Source: Volutella citrinella (Eukaryota; Ascomycota; Sordariomycetes; Hypocreales; Nectriaceae). From it: a stretch of DNA of 64,000 nucleotides. Shown here piece by piece: positions 23,230 through 34,702 of this stretch (its first letter is position 1; the number at the start of each line of letters is the position of its first letter). The notes beneath the pieces were generated by a model. That model was not told the origin of the DNA and made no database searches. It saw only the letters and a list, made by a program, of their open reading frames with translations. The stretch lies in the NCBI GenBank assembly GCA_034401135.1, contig JAWZSP010000005.1:1612001-1676000 (forward strand). Direction: 5' to 3'. Both the position numbers and the translations under genes were made by a program.

Positions 23230-26200
23230 TGGTGGCGATGCCTGAGCTTGCAGGTAGTTGTCCAGGGATCGGAAGTCGGGAATGGGGGATGGGAAGGGAT
23301 GTGCAGCGAAGGCGTGGTGGGGATGCGCCCTGGGGGCAAAACTTGGTTATCGTCGATTTGTAGAAAGAAGCGATGCTAGCCTGACTGATGCAGCACGTTA
23401 TTAGCTGAGCGTACCTCGTGGAGACGATGAGGTAGGGTGGAGGAGAGGCGGGTGCAAATGCCCGCCCACAGATAACGGACGGCGAACAAGCAGCGGGGGA
23501 AGCCTGGGGTAAGGGGAGAAGGGTCCACGGCTCACCTTGAACCAGGGCAAGAGGCAGTCGTAGTCGGAGAAAGGACAGGAAGGGACAATATTGTCACTAC
23601 TTCAAGGCCATCTATTAATTAAATCGCTGCGTAGTATGAAGGTGGGAAGGTCGTCCTGGTGGTTGCGACGTCGGAGGGGGCGGTCGCAGAAGACAGTTTG
23701 TGGATGAGTCGGAGGCGGAGGGAGGCGGGCGGGCGAGCTGTGGTGGTTGAAATGGCGGGCACAGACCAGATCGTGTTGGCGTGGACTTTGGGGTACGCAC
23801 GGGGTGGTGCGAGGGGTGGTGGTGGTACTAGCCTGGGCTTGAGCAGCGCAGACAAGCAAGTCAGTCGTAGTAATTGTCGTTGTTGCGTGCTAATAATACT
23901 GCACGGTGGTCTGCTGTGGTCTGCGGGGGCGGTGGGCGGTTGACTGAACGGCCCTGGGAGAGTGCTAGGGACGGCGAGGTAGGACTACTGGTTGTACTGT
24001 GTATAAGTAAGTGCGAGGCACGATGTACAGTGTAGCAGGTAGCAGGCGGCAGGCAGGTGAGGTGAAGGTGATGGTGGGTAGGGCAGGCGGTGTTGGGCGG
24101 CGGTTTGGTCTTGAGGGGGGCCGGTAACTCTTCTTGGAATGGTGGGCTTCAGTCAGCGCAGACAGGAGCGAAGAAGGGCGACGGTGGCAGCCACCCCGCG
24201 CTTCCCTCTCTGTTCGACTTGTCGGTGTGCCTGTCTGCCTGTTGGCTGATGATGCGCCGACCTCCACTGCCTGTCTGTCTCAGGACAACTATGGCCCAAC
24301 GCAGAATAATAAGCAGGGACCGGGAACTGCCAGCCCGAACCGTGAGTCCTGGCCACGCTGTCGCTTACACGGCAACCAGCAATGAGATGCGGAGGCTGTG
24401 ATAGTGTGCTTGCGTGTTCGCGTGTGCGACTTTGGTAAGTGGTATCGGAGGCGACCGAGGGGGAGATGAGGCGGTTGTATGGTAGGGTGGATGATGGATG
24501 GACGTGACTTGCAGTAGGCAGATGTGCGGGTGGTGGAGTGAGGGGAGAAGCAGAAGCCAAGAAAAAGGGCGGAGGGGAGGGGATCGCAGCTGACGGGTGG
24601 AAGGGGGGTGCAACCGTATTTGAGGTAGAGAAAAGAGAGGCTCGACTTACTACTGGTGCAGGTACAGCCTGGTAACATGGAAACTTATTGTCGTTTGTTC
24701 GCGGCTGGGTCGGGAGACGAGAGGGGTTGCACAGCCAAGATGGTGTTGATGGTGTTGAAGTACGGACAACCTGGAGACGCGAGACGAGGCCTTGCTTGAG
24801 AGCAGAGCCGGCTAGGAGCTGAAAGCTGACGAGGAGTGGGAGGCAGGTACACCAAGGCCAGGCTGTGTGTCCAACTGCAGTGTGCAAACTTAGAAAAGGG
24901 ACCTGTGGAGCGGGATCCAGGAACCTTGGTCTCCGTTCTGGCGCGGCTCGGCACAGCACGAATTCGTGTTGGTAGATGCTTTGTATTCCCGTCGTCTGCA
25001 GTGTTGATGTGAGCACCAAAGCTGCCGTCGTTCCAATGCGGAAGTCGACCAGGATGCTGGGGCTAAGAAGAAAGCTCGCTCTCGGGCTCGGCCAACCAAC
25101 CGCAGTGAGGCTGGGCTGGAGGCGCGGGACTAGGAGGAGAGGAGGCGGCCGAGCAATCAATTATTGGATCAGGCCAAACCTGTCTTGTGTACGTGCGTAG
25201 CAGCAGGGTGTTGAACGCGATGATCTTAGGCCCACGAGAGTGGCAGCACGAACCGGTTTGTATTTGGTTGACGTCGCCGGGATGGAGGTGGAATTCCTGA
25301 TGACCGCGGGCTCACGGACAGAAGGAGGATCTGGTAGTGCTGCAGAGTTGCAGAGATGCAGCGTGCGGCGTACGGCCAGTGGGCTGAGCCGGGTGGTCTT
25401 AGCGTGAGCAGCTTGCGACCGATGGTGAGGGGAATGATGCAAGGTGACGATTTGAGGTGACGACGAGGGTGCCGTGTAAGTCACAGGCGGGCAGGCAGCT
25501 CACGATAGGTCGGGGCGCGAATGTCGGGTCCCAAGCTCTCTTGTAGGGCGGCAGATCTGATTGTAGTACCTGAGGAAGAATCTAGGCATACAGCGGGGAG
25601 CTTTCAGCTGTCGGCTCTGGTTGGTTTTCCTTTGCTTTGTGATTCAGGCAGATGGGCAAGGCTGCCGTGCGTTGGCTCTCTTTCTTTCTGCAATATTTCG
25701 ACTTTGGTTCCGTTCCCGTCTCTCGAGGCTGAAAGATGGCACTAGCTGGCTGCAAGATGAGATTCATTCTCCGGGCTAGACAATGTACCGGCGGCCTTCA
25801 ATTTATACTCACTCCCAGGAGCTAAAAATACTGACCCCATCACCCAGAAGTCATCTGTACGAAAGCCATCGTCGTCTGACTCTCCCAAGCCCGGGTACTG
25901 CGGACGAGGACTTCATCTCTGCGCTTGCGGCTTCACACTTCGTGTCCCTCCCATCGCCCATCGCCCATCGCCCACAGCCATCCAAAGGGCCATGATGGTG
26001 TGGGTGCCAGGCTGAACGTGACTCGGCTTTTTAAGACACCAGAACGAGCATGCTGCTGGGTTCTTGGGCCCAACAGGATACCAGCTGCGTTTCCATGGCC
26101 CCTCCTCCCTCTTCTCAGTCATGCGTGCAAGGCTGGCCCTCCTTTCCAGCCTCCTAGGCCACGCGCCTCGCCGAACGACACCATCAAGTTTCCGCTAGGC

Positions 26201-27499
26201 TCCCTCATGCTGGCTTGGAGGTTCCCGTCCCCCGCCTAGCCGCCGCTTTGCGTCTGCTTCCCAAACCGCTGGTATTAAGGTAAGGTAGCTATCCGTGGGC
26301 CGGGACGCGCCTTGGCTAGGGAGCTCGCGCCCTTTCCCGCCCGTCCCGGTCTTAACTTGGCAGATCGCCCTCCTAAGCAAGAGGCGTCCTTAGATGGGCT
26401 GGTCCAGAAGTGTGGTGGGTTGGGGAGGCGGTCTGACTTGAGCGGCGATTTCTCACTTCTCTCGTGTTTTTCACCATCCTGGAGCTCTCGACATCTGCTC
26501 CAACGGGTACATCCACAGTTTCCCTCGCCGGAGCTAAGCTCCTGGCCGACTTTGCTCTCATCAGTATGCCTGCCTTAGTAGCCCGTTGTGCAGCATGCTG
26601 TGCCACAAATCCCGTACACACTCACAAGATGCTGCCAATCATGTGGCCCCCTCCAGCATGCAAGGCGCTGGAAGGCAAGGCTACGCACTACGGTCCGTGG
26701 TGTGGAGGGATGGACGCACTATTATGACGTACCGCTGGTAGCTTGGACACGACCACTAAGCTGTTTTAGGCTGCCTTCCCCCCAAAGGCTCAACAACAAG
26801 CCCCAGGATCCATCTACCAATAGATCTAGGCATCCAAATCACTGCAGCTCTGCCTCCCCTAAATGATATTATCAGAAAATAACAGACTTTCCATAAACTT
26901 GACGGATTTCCGTGACTTTTATTACTATGAAATAATATTCCTCGGAACTTGCGCATGTGCTGCGATCCGCGATCAAGGGTCGCACACCCTCTCAGTGCAC
27001 TGTGTGTATTTGGCCGTACAACACGTGCCATCCTTCGCAGACCACCCACACCACCCCTAACCCATCACGCCAACTAGCGCCGACCTCTGCCGTCGACGAC
27101 GGCCAGATTGCCTACCTACTCTCAATAACGTCGAACATTCTCGCCAGCATCTGCCGTCAGCCCTGATTTTCGAGCGGAACGCGCGGTCACCCACCCAAGC
27201 CCCAACACTCGAACCGACTTCAGGTTGTTGCCTGCGAGATACGATAGCGTCGTCACCGACGAGGCCGGCCGTTGGTTCCCCTGGAGGCACGTCGCAATGC
27301 ATGCCACCACTCCCCCTACCCAAGCGCGCCCGTATATCATAGACGTTAGCTAACTGACCGTATTACCAGTGGATTCCCCGTCGCCCAGACAAGGCTGTCT
27401 CTCTCGACGCCCACTCCCGCCCTCCCTCCCGATCGCGAACCTGCGCCGCCGATCGACGCTGCCGCTGCGGCACTATCGTACCCGCCCCTTGTCTCCGCC
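23230..27499. other. Divergent spacer: bHLH leader and SFT2 promoter
   Basis: 4.27 kb. On the minus strand 23230-23640 looks like a spliced 5' leader: an acceptor at 23332-23330 (CAG), donors GTACGC near 23423 and GTGAGC near 23535, and a tiny upstream frame ATG...TAG at 23611-23597. Open frames at 24-25.2 kb on the minus strand follow C/T-rich sequence and look non-coding. An AT-rich patch lies at 26861-26940. A CACGTG E-box is at 27022-27027, 473 bp before the SFT2 ATG. I see no further gene. Confidence 0.5.
23597..23611 (-). other. Short upstream open frame (4 codons) before the bHLH gene
   Basis: The minus strand reads ATG-GCC-TTG-AAG-TAG from 23611. It is the only ATG I find between 23640 and the bHLH start on that strand. 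Whether it lies in the mature transcript is unknown. Confidence 0.4.
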
Positions 27500-28508
27500 A
27501 TGGCATCAACATCTTTCCGAGACTCCATCAACTCTCTAGGATGGAGTCGCCGCAATGATGAGCCCGTCAACACCTCCCAGCAGAGTGGCCTCCTATCTTC
27601 GATCCAGAGCCTCAACCCTTTCGGAGACCGTGGCTATGTCCGTCTGCCTACCACCGAGAGCGCCGGCGCGCCTCTGCCTCAGCCTACCCGCCGCGAGGAG
27701 GAAGAAGGCTGGTTCGTTCGTGAGTCAACCTGACAGTCTCTGCCCGTGCGCCCCATCGGCACCCCTGCAGCGGGACATGTGCATTGCATCTAGCCATGCT
27801 CTAGATCATGCATGTGATGCGGATGACTTGCCTCGTGGGTACGAGAGGCTAACCCTACTCGCAGTGAGTCGATGGGACAGGTTGATGGTCTTTGGTGCTT
27901 GTAACCTTGGAGCCATAGCATGTTTCGTCATGTGTTTCACCCTCTTTCCAGTGCTCGCCTTGCACCCGCCCAAGTTTGTGATCCTGTAAGTCGAGAACAC
28001 CATGCGCTCTGTTGGCCCCGTACTCGTCACGCGCCGTGGCCCTGACCAAGATGGCACTTGCATACCACGCCAGTTCTTGCTCATGGAATCATGTTGCGGA
28101 TCTCACGGCGATCTGTTGGTATTTCTAAGCAGTTTGCTAACACTGGAACGTGCAGATGGACCGTTGGATCGATTCTGTTTCTCACATCTTTTGCGGCGGT
28201 CATGGGGCCCCTGAACTACGTATACCACCTCCTGTCTCCTGCCCGTCTACCATTCACGGCCATCTACTTTGGGTCAATCATCATGACTCTTATTTTTGCT
28301 ATGAAGGTATGTGAGGAAGTCCCTGACGGAGGCTGCCGAACTAACCCCCGGATAGCTCCGAAGCGTTATTCTCACTCTTATCTCTGCTATCGTTCAGCTG
28401 GTTTGCTCGGGTTGGTACCTTATTAGCTACTTCCCCATGGGTTCTACCGGACTCCGTCTGGCGACTCAGTTTGGAACAAGACAGGCAACGGCTTGGATGT
28501 CCGGGTGA
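27500..28508 (+). CDS. SFT2: SFT2-type Golgi vesicle transport protein (4 exons)
   Basis: Exons 27500-27719, 27865-27985, 28156-28306 and 28356-28508 join into 214 residues (introns 145, 170 and 49 bp; CTAAC branch in the last). The ATG at 27500 is in good context (gccATGg). A hydrophilic N-terminus of about 75 residues ends with EEEEGWFVLSRWDRLMVFG, followed by four membrane segments: GACNLGAIACFVMCFTLF, a second beginning at WTVGSILFLTSF, a third FTAIYFGSIIMTLIFAM, and a fourth VILTLISAIVQLVCSGWYL. The end YFPMGSTGLR...TAWMSG is usual for the family. Sft2 acts with Got1 in fusion of endosome-derived vesicles with the Golgi. The first two introns are longer than others in the window. Confidence 0.92.
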
Positions 28509-31500
28509 GCCTGGGATCGATATCAAAAAACTTGGTCGAGCCTTGTGGATTGTAGTGTATGATAAGCCCATCAGTCTTGGCATGGTATCACTAGTGCGAT
28601 GTTGCGGTTATGAAAAGCAATACTCCTGTCACCAGGCGTTCAGTGACCAGCGACGAACCACGGCCGAAAGATTACGGTTGGGCGTTGCGGGAAACGCCAT
28701 GTCTTCGAGACTAGCCTTTGGATGAAGGGGATATCCTACGGTTTTCAACGTAGGTAGAACATGGTGAAATAACGGAACAGTCGATTTGGCCAGGTAGCTC
28801 AGGGGAAGCGCTATTGGGACGCGTGTAGCTTGTAGATAAATATCAGCAAAATGAAACTTGGGACGGGATGTATGATGATTGTGAATATCCCCTAATCCAC
28901 CTTCACCGCCCGCCGGTCCATGATTCTCAACGGAAATGGAATCCAGAGTAACAGTAGATATGCTCCGGTTATTACCAGAATTGACGCCAACAGAGATGCG
29001 CCCTACATCTGAACACACAATCACCCAATACTAGTAGCCAGCCAAATACGGACTCTTCCGCCCTTACCTTAGCAAAATCCATGGATGGAGTAACGTAGCT
29101 ACCCCGACTGACTGCCTGGGTTATCGTACATCATGCACAGAGTCCATCATCGCTCCACTTATTCTTTTACCTGCGTTCTCCCCGCTGCCGAGATGGCCCC
29201 CAGTCCCGGTGACTAGTACTAACAGGGCAGGCTGTCGAGTGTCGGGTCCAATGAGCACATGGGCTCGGCTTGCAGGGTCCGGGGCTCCTTGTGCACAGTA
29301 CCGACCGTCCCGTCTGCCTGAGCCCGGGACTTTGGCTGCAGTCGCCCAGGTTCCATTACTTTTCGGCGCAAGGTATCAACTCCCAACTAATAATAAGACG
29401 TCCAGCAGGTAATAGGCCTGCAGCAGCACGGCGAATGCCCAGTGGCGGGACAGACTAACACTACTAGGTAAGACCCAAACACGGCACGGTCACACACAGG
29501 CCAGGACCGGCCGCCACCTGTCGAGCATCCATGTTGGAATCCCTTCATCCTCGCACCTTCGGAGTTTGGAAGCCACCCGGGTCGTACCATGATGCCATGC
29601 CGCCCGCCCGCCCTACGGACCCGTCGCACAGGCCCGGTGCTTCTTGCTTCGGTCGCACAGCCAGCTCTGAGCTCTCGGGACAGACAGCCACGGCGTTGTG
29701 TGTTGCGGAGGTCCTGAGTGAGGGATGCCGCATGAATTTTGGGCAGGTGGCTTGAGTGGCGCCTCGGCGGCGTAGGCATCTCGGAGTCACATCCTACCGT
29801 GCCTTTCTGACCTACATCGTGCATGGCGGGGGACTGGCGGGCTGCGGTAAACTGCGGCATCTCGTCGTCTGCGGGAGAGTCTATTGGACCCCAGTCGGCG
29901 GGCACCTGTCGGGGCTTGCCGCCTTGCGCTCCTCCGATCTGTGTGGCATTGACTCGCATTGACATATTGAGGCCACGGGCTCTGCACACTGGTCACCAAT
30001 TGAAGTGCCGTGGTGGTACAGGTCGAAATGCGTGCCTCCCAAAGCGGCCTGTGCCCGGTCAAAGAGTCCAACAAGGGAGTCAGTCAGACACAGAGGCCGG
30101 CGCAGGCAGCGCAGGCCGGGTGCCAGGGTGTGCGTGCGTGCGTACGTGCGTGCTTGTCACCAAGCAGCTTCCTTGCTTGCTCTGTTGGCTTGGGCGGCCC
30201 CTCCTTGTTGGTGTTCTGTTTCACCGTCTTCCTTCTTCATCAGTTGTCGATGCTCCTGTTGAGGGATGCCCTCTTTGCCTCTGGTGTGGTGCCCTGTCCT
30301 GCAGCATTGCAGATCAAATCCGGAGCCTTGCCCATCCCTTGGCATGGTGTGAGAGAGCTGAGAGGGCAGGTGTCGTCGGCACAACATCAACAGAACAACT
30401 GAAGCAAGTGACTCCTTGCCATCAGCCCTTGGGTGCCTCACCTAGTTGTAGGTGGGCGGGTATGAAAATCATGACCGCTAATTAATTACCATAATTAATC
30501 CAGATCGTACTCGTACCAATGCCTGTCTCAAAAAGAGGATCAGGATCTTTTCACATTTTGGGTACCTCCTCTAGATTGCTGGTTTTAGCTGGCCGACCTT
30601 GGCAACTCGGCGGTTCACCCGAGTCTACTCCGCTGGTCATGTCAATTTAGCCCCAACCTCTCACTGCTACCTTACTCAGTGTGTGTATCCTTTTTTTCTT
30701 TTCTTTTTTTGCACCATTTCATCCCAGCAACGATGCTCTGGCCCTCCCACAGGCGGGGTCGGCTTCACAATTTCGGCTCCCAGCAGCGGGAGGCCGGCCA
30801 TGGCCTTGTTCTTCCGTAGCCGACCCAAGGATAGACGCCGCAGTGGCATGCCGCATGTGTACCTGGTCGTGAGGGGGGTCTGATGCTTGGGACTTGCCGA
30901 GGCCGTAGCATATTGGCCCGCCGGTTAGAAGGGCTTGGGTGACTTGGCTTGGGATCGGATCGATCAGCGACAGTGGCCCATCTGATCCCAATGAATGTCT
31001 CGCTGGGCCTCTTGCATTTCTGGCTTGTCCGCGACAGGCAGCCCGGGAATTGTCATAATGTCATGGCCGTGGCCCATGGGTGCTCACACGCACATGTACT
31101 GACAGGCCGGCGAGGGATGCTGTCCGTCAATCAGCTTCAACGTAATCAAAAGGGCTCACAGGATGGAACCTCGCCGGCCCTGAGCCGATTTATATTCGCG
31201 CATCTCCACCAGCCCATCACGGCTGCCGGGGAGGGGGGGAGCCGCAGTGCCCTCGGCGCCGCTGGAATGGCATGCCAGCCCACTGGCACACATTGGCAGC
31301 GCCCTCCACTTCCTGCCAGGCCAGAGGCCCACATTGGCCTACCGGCTGCCACCTAGTGGGCATGGCGTACTGCCGCTGGCGTCCATAGCCCTCCCCACGG
31401 AAACCCCCGCCGGGCCCAAAAGCCTTCGGCACCCATTCGTAGGCCTTCGGTCTTCTGAGGATCGCTCGCTCGGCTCCCCATTACAGCGCGGTTCAAGGCT

Positions 31501-32360
31501 GGCCTATCCTCCTCCGGCCGCTAGACAGCGCCTAAGAATGTCTCCCGTATCCGCTCCAGGGATCCCGCCCGGTACCTCTGGTGCTCTGCGGAGAGGGGAA
31601 AGCCAGAAAAAAATTTATTGTTCACACAACGCAAAAATAACCTACGACCTTCATTTTCTCTCGTGCCGTGCCCTCCTTTCACCACAATATTCTCCCCAGT
31701 CCAATTCTCCAGAATTGTCAGCTGTGGTTCGCCTGTTCTTTGCAGCCATCCCCTTTGCCGGTCGTCACTTGCCACCCCCGTGAGAAGCCTGCTCCTCGCC
31801 GGTGCTGTTTCCGTTGCACCAAGTGTCGCCTCGCCCGTTTTAAAAGCTGCTGCCTCGACGTCGAGCCGACCCTCCCCTCTGGCCGTCCTCCCTTCGTCAA
31901 CCCTCACGCGGTCCAAGGATAATCTGTATCCCGGACGCACAGCCAACGCCCTCCTCTCGTCAGATCCTCCCTTGCCCGTCGGGTTTCCGTCAGTGTCTGC
32001 GACAGAAGCAGTGCTCCTTTTGATCGGCTGCTCGCCCCCGCCATTTCCCTCGGCCCTGCGGACTGCACTCCCCAGTCTGCACTCGACCCTTTGGCAAACG
32101 CTCCCGGTTCTTACTACGACGCGAACAACATTCTTCGTCGCCCCTGGCTGCTGGCGATCCCCCGAATAAAGGCTGCACTGTCCATTGGGTGCGCTGCGCC
32201 TCTCCCGCGTGCGGAGGGGGTTGAATAACCTCTCCGGGCTTTTCTGTCCCCGGAGATCATCTGGCTCATCTGCTGGCCCTAGGTGAAAGCAACAGCACCT
32301 CTGGCTCGCTGGCTATACCTGGTGCAGCCGTAAGCCCTTGCTATACGGCTTGTTCCTGAC
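28509..32360. other. Intergenic region and long C/T-rich leader of the La-motif gene
   Basis: 3.85 kb. I see no gene I can defend. The sequence from about 31620 to 32360 is C/T-rich and contains no ATG on the plus strand that I could find, so it probably is the leader of the gene at 32361. An A/T-rich element near 31607-31620 (aaaaaaatttattg) could mark its promoter. A GTGC/GTAC-type repetition lies near 30130-30155. Confidence 0.5.
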
Positions 32361-34702
32361 ATGACATCAGTAGCAGTCTCCATTTCCGAGATGGCGGCTC
32401 CCTCGACCTTCTCCTACGCACAGGCTGCGAAGGGCACTGCCCCGTCCCCAACCCCGTCTAACCCAGCTGCGCAGGATGCCCAGCCCGCCACCGGCAATAG
32501 CGATGCTGTCCAGGCACCCTCGGCCGACATCTCCGAGCCTGCAGACAGCGTCGATGCCCAGTCCTCTGCTCTCGAGAAGCAGGACGTTGAAAGTGCCCCG
32601 GGATCTGAGATTGATGCGAGATCTGAGTCCACACGAAGGTCCGATTCAAGGCGCGATGACGACGCTGGAAGACTAGATCGCCCTTGGCGACGCAGCGACA
32701 AGTCCAATAGGTCGTCAAGCACTACCGCTCGATCTGCCGATGAGCAAGATTCCCGAAAGGCCCGAAGGGGCAAGAAGACCAAGGCGTCCGAGAAGCAAGG
32801 TGCCGAGCAGTCTGCCGCGGATAAGGAACAAGAGGCGGCTCCCGAGCCACCCAAGATTGAACTCTCCGAGGCGCCCATTCCGAGTGTCAACATCTGGCAT
32901 CAGCGAAAGGAAGCCCAGCAGGCCAAGGGCAAGCCATCGACTGAGGAGATGGTGAACGGCGTTCAAGATGGAGCCAAGACTGAGGGAACCACGCCAGCTC
33001 CCCTCACCAACGGCGTCAAGCCTCAGCGCAAGGCCGCTGATGCTGCCCGCCCTGATCGGAACGGTCCCCGCGGCTCCCGAGTTGCTGAGAAGGATGGTAA
33101 GGGCGAAGTGCCCCCTTCTGTTGAGGATGCCGCCTCGTGGCCCACTCCCGAAACTGCCATTAAGGAGGATAAGAAGAAGCCCGTGGAGAAGTCTGATCGA
33201 CCCGAGAAGGAAGTCCAAGACGATTCTAAACCCCGACAGAAGGAGAAGTGGGTGGCATATGACTATGTTCCCACTGTCAGCTTTGAAACCCAGCTGCCTC
33301 AGATGCGCAACTCGAAGCCTCGCGGCGGCGCCCGCGGAGCTCGCGATACAAATGCCCGAGCAGCAGGCAACGGCGTCCAGGAGAAGTCGAGCACTGCTGC
33401 CACGGCGAGCAAGACGACCGAGGCCAAGCCCCGTGAAGCCAACGCCCCTAACGGAGCCGCGACTGCTCCTGCCACCAAGCGCGGTTCTCTGGATGCCGCC
33501 AACGGCCAGAAGAAGGCCTCAACGCAGACCAATGCCGATAAGACCAAGGATTCCAACAGCCAGTCAACCGTAAGCCATGAGAGATCCTTGAAATTCAGGC
33601 CATGCAAACCCGCATGAGGCTGTTATCTACTTATTAGTGCTGGACTAACAATTTCCCTCTCTAGGAGAACTCTCAATCTTCCCGGGATCGACCAGAGGGA
33701 CGAAATGAGAGGGGGCGTGGTGGCTTCCGTGGACGCGGTGCCCATGTCAACTCTCAGGCCCAACACCCTGGTTCTGGTGCCGCCAACTTTGCTGGTCAAC
33801 CATCCGGCGCCGCCAGGACTCAGGGACCTTATAGCCCACCCCTCCGCCAGGGTGCTCATGGCCAGATGTTCATGCCTCCTGCTCAGCGTGGCCGAGGCGG
33901 ACGTAACGGTGCTGGAAACTACCACCGAATGTCTCTGCCCAACGGCTCATCGCGCATCCCTGCTGTGCAAGCCCAATTTGGTCCTTACGAATACCCTGTC
34001 CCTCCCATGGCTGGAATGCCTTACCAACCCCACCCTTATTGGGGTGACATGGTCTTGCCCATGCTGAGGAGCCAGATCGAGTACTACTTCTCGATTGAGA
34101 ACCTTTGCAAGGACATGTACCTTCGCCAGCGAATGGACTCGCAGGGCTTTGTGCCACTCCACTTCATCGCCGCGTTCAAGAGAATGCGGGATCTTTCTCA
34201 CGATATCAACCTCATCCGAACTGTGTGCGAGGAGTCCATTGAAGTCGAGTTCGTTCTCGGTGATGACGATTGCGAGCGGCTGCGTCGCCGCGAGCACTGG
34301 CAGAAGTTTGTGCTGCCAATGGAGGACCGTGACGAGCTCGCCCGCAATGCCGGCCCTGCTCATTTCACTTACAAGAACCGAGCCTACGCCTTCCCCAACC
34401 AGTTCAACGGCATGCCCGCTGTTCCTTACGGTGTATCCCCCACCGGCTATCCGACCAACCCCAGCGACCCAGCCTTCCAGCAGTTTGCTGAAGTCGCGCA
34501 TGTGCCGCATGGTGCTAACGGAGTCATTGATGCCCCCACCCAGCTATCGGCTGAGGTGCCGGATTTTGCGCCCTCTGGTACTCTTCCTGCGAGCGGGCTG
34601 GCGGATGGCGCCAAGTCTGAGGCCCCAGCAATGCTCAACGGCCACGTCGAAGCCCCCACTGTGAACGGAGTTCATGTGGAGGAGCAGACTTCCCAGTCAT
34701 AA
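32361..34702 (+). CDS. SRO9: La-motif RNA-binding protein, SRO9/SLF1-like (2 exons)
   Basis: Exons 32361-33569 and 33665-34702 with a 95-bp intron (GTAAGC donor, GGACTAAC branch, CTCTCTAG acceptor) give 748 residues. The N-terminal half is disordered and charged, opening with STFSYAQAAKG, a segment found at the start of these proteins. An Arg/Gly-rich stretch (RGRGGFRGRG) follows the intron. The La motif lies at about residues 536-600 (MLRSQIEYYFSIENLCKDMYL...GFVPLHFIAAFKRM). No RRM follows directly, as in Sro9/LARP1-type rather than genuine La proteins. The role is cytoplasmic mRNA binding and translation control on polysomes. A second ATG ten codons in (32391, before AAPSTFSYAQ) could be the real start, since homologues often begin there. 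Confidence 0.88.

Noticed and set aside
24153..25160. 335-codon minus-strand frame
   Set aside because: Ser/Pro/Thr-rich with no domain, starts at a weak site, overlaps other equally poor frames and lies in C/T-rich leader-like sequence above the bHLH gene.
28790..28865. tRNA-like string ggtagctcaggggaagcgc
   Set aside because: It resembles a D-arm/A-box, but there is no B-box (GGTTCGAnTCC) or acceptor-stem pairing at the right distance.
28629..29024. 131-codon minus-strand frame next to SFT2
   Set aside because: Reads slightly more protein-like than other spacer frames, but has no motif, no splice partners and overlaps the likely SFT2 3' untranslated region.
31618..32169. 183-codon plus-strand frame before the La-motif gene
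   Set aside because: Lies wholly in the C/T-rich leader and lacks a true ATG; the sense leader has no ATG until 32361.
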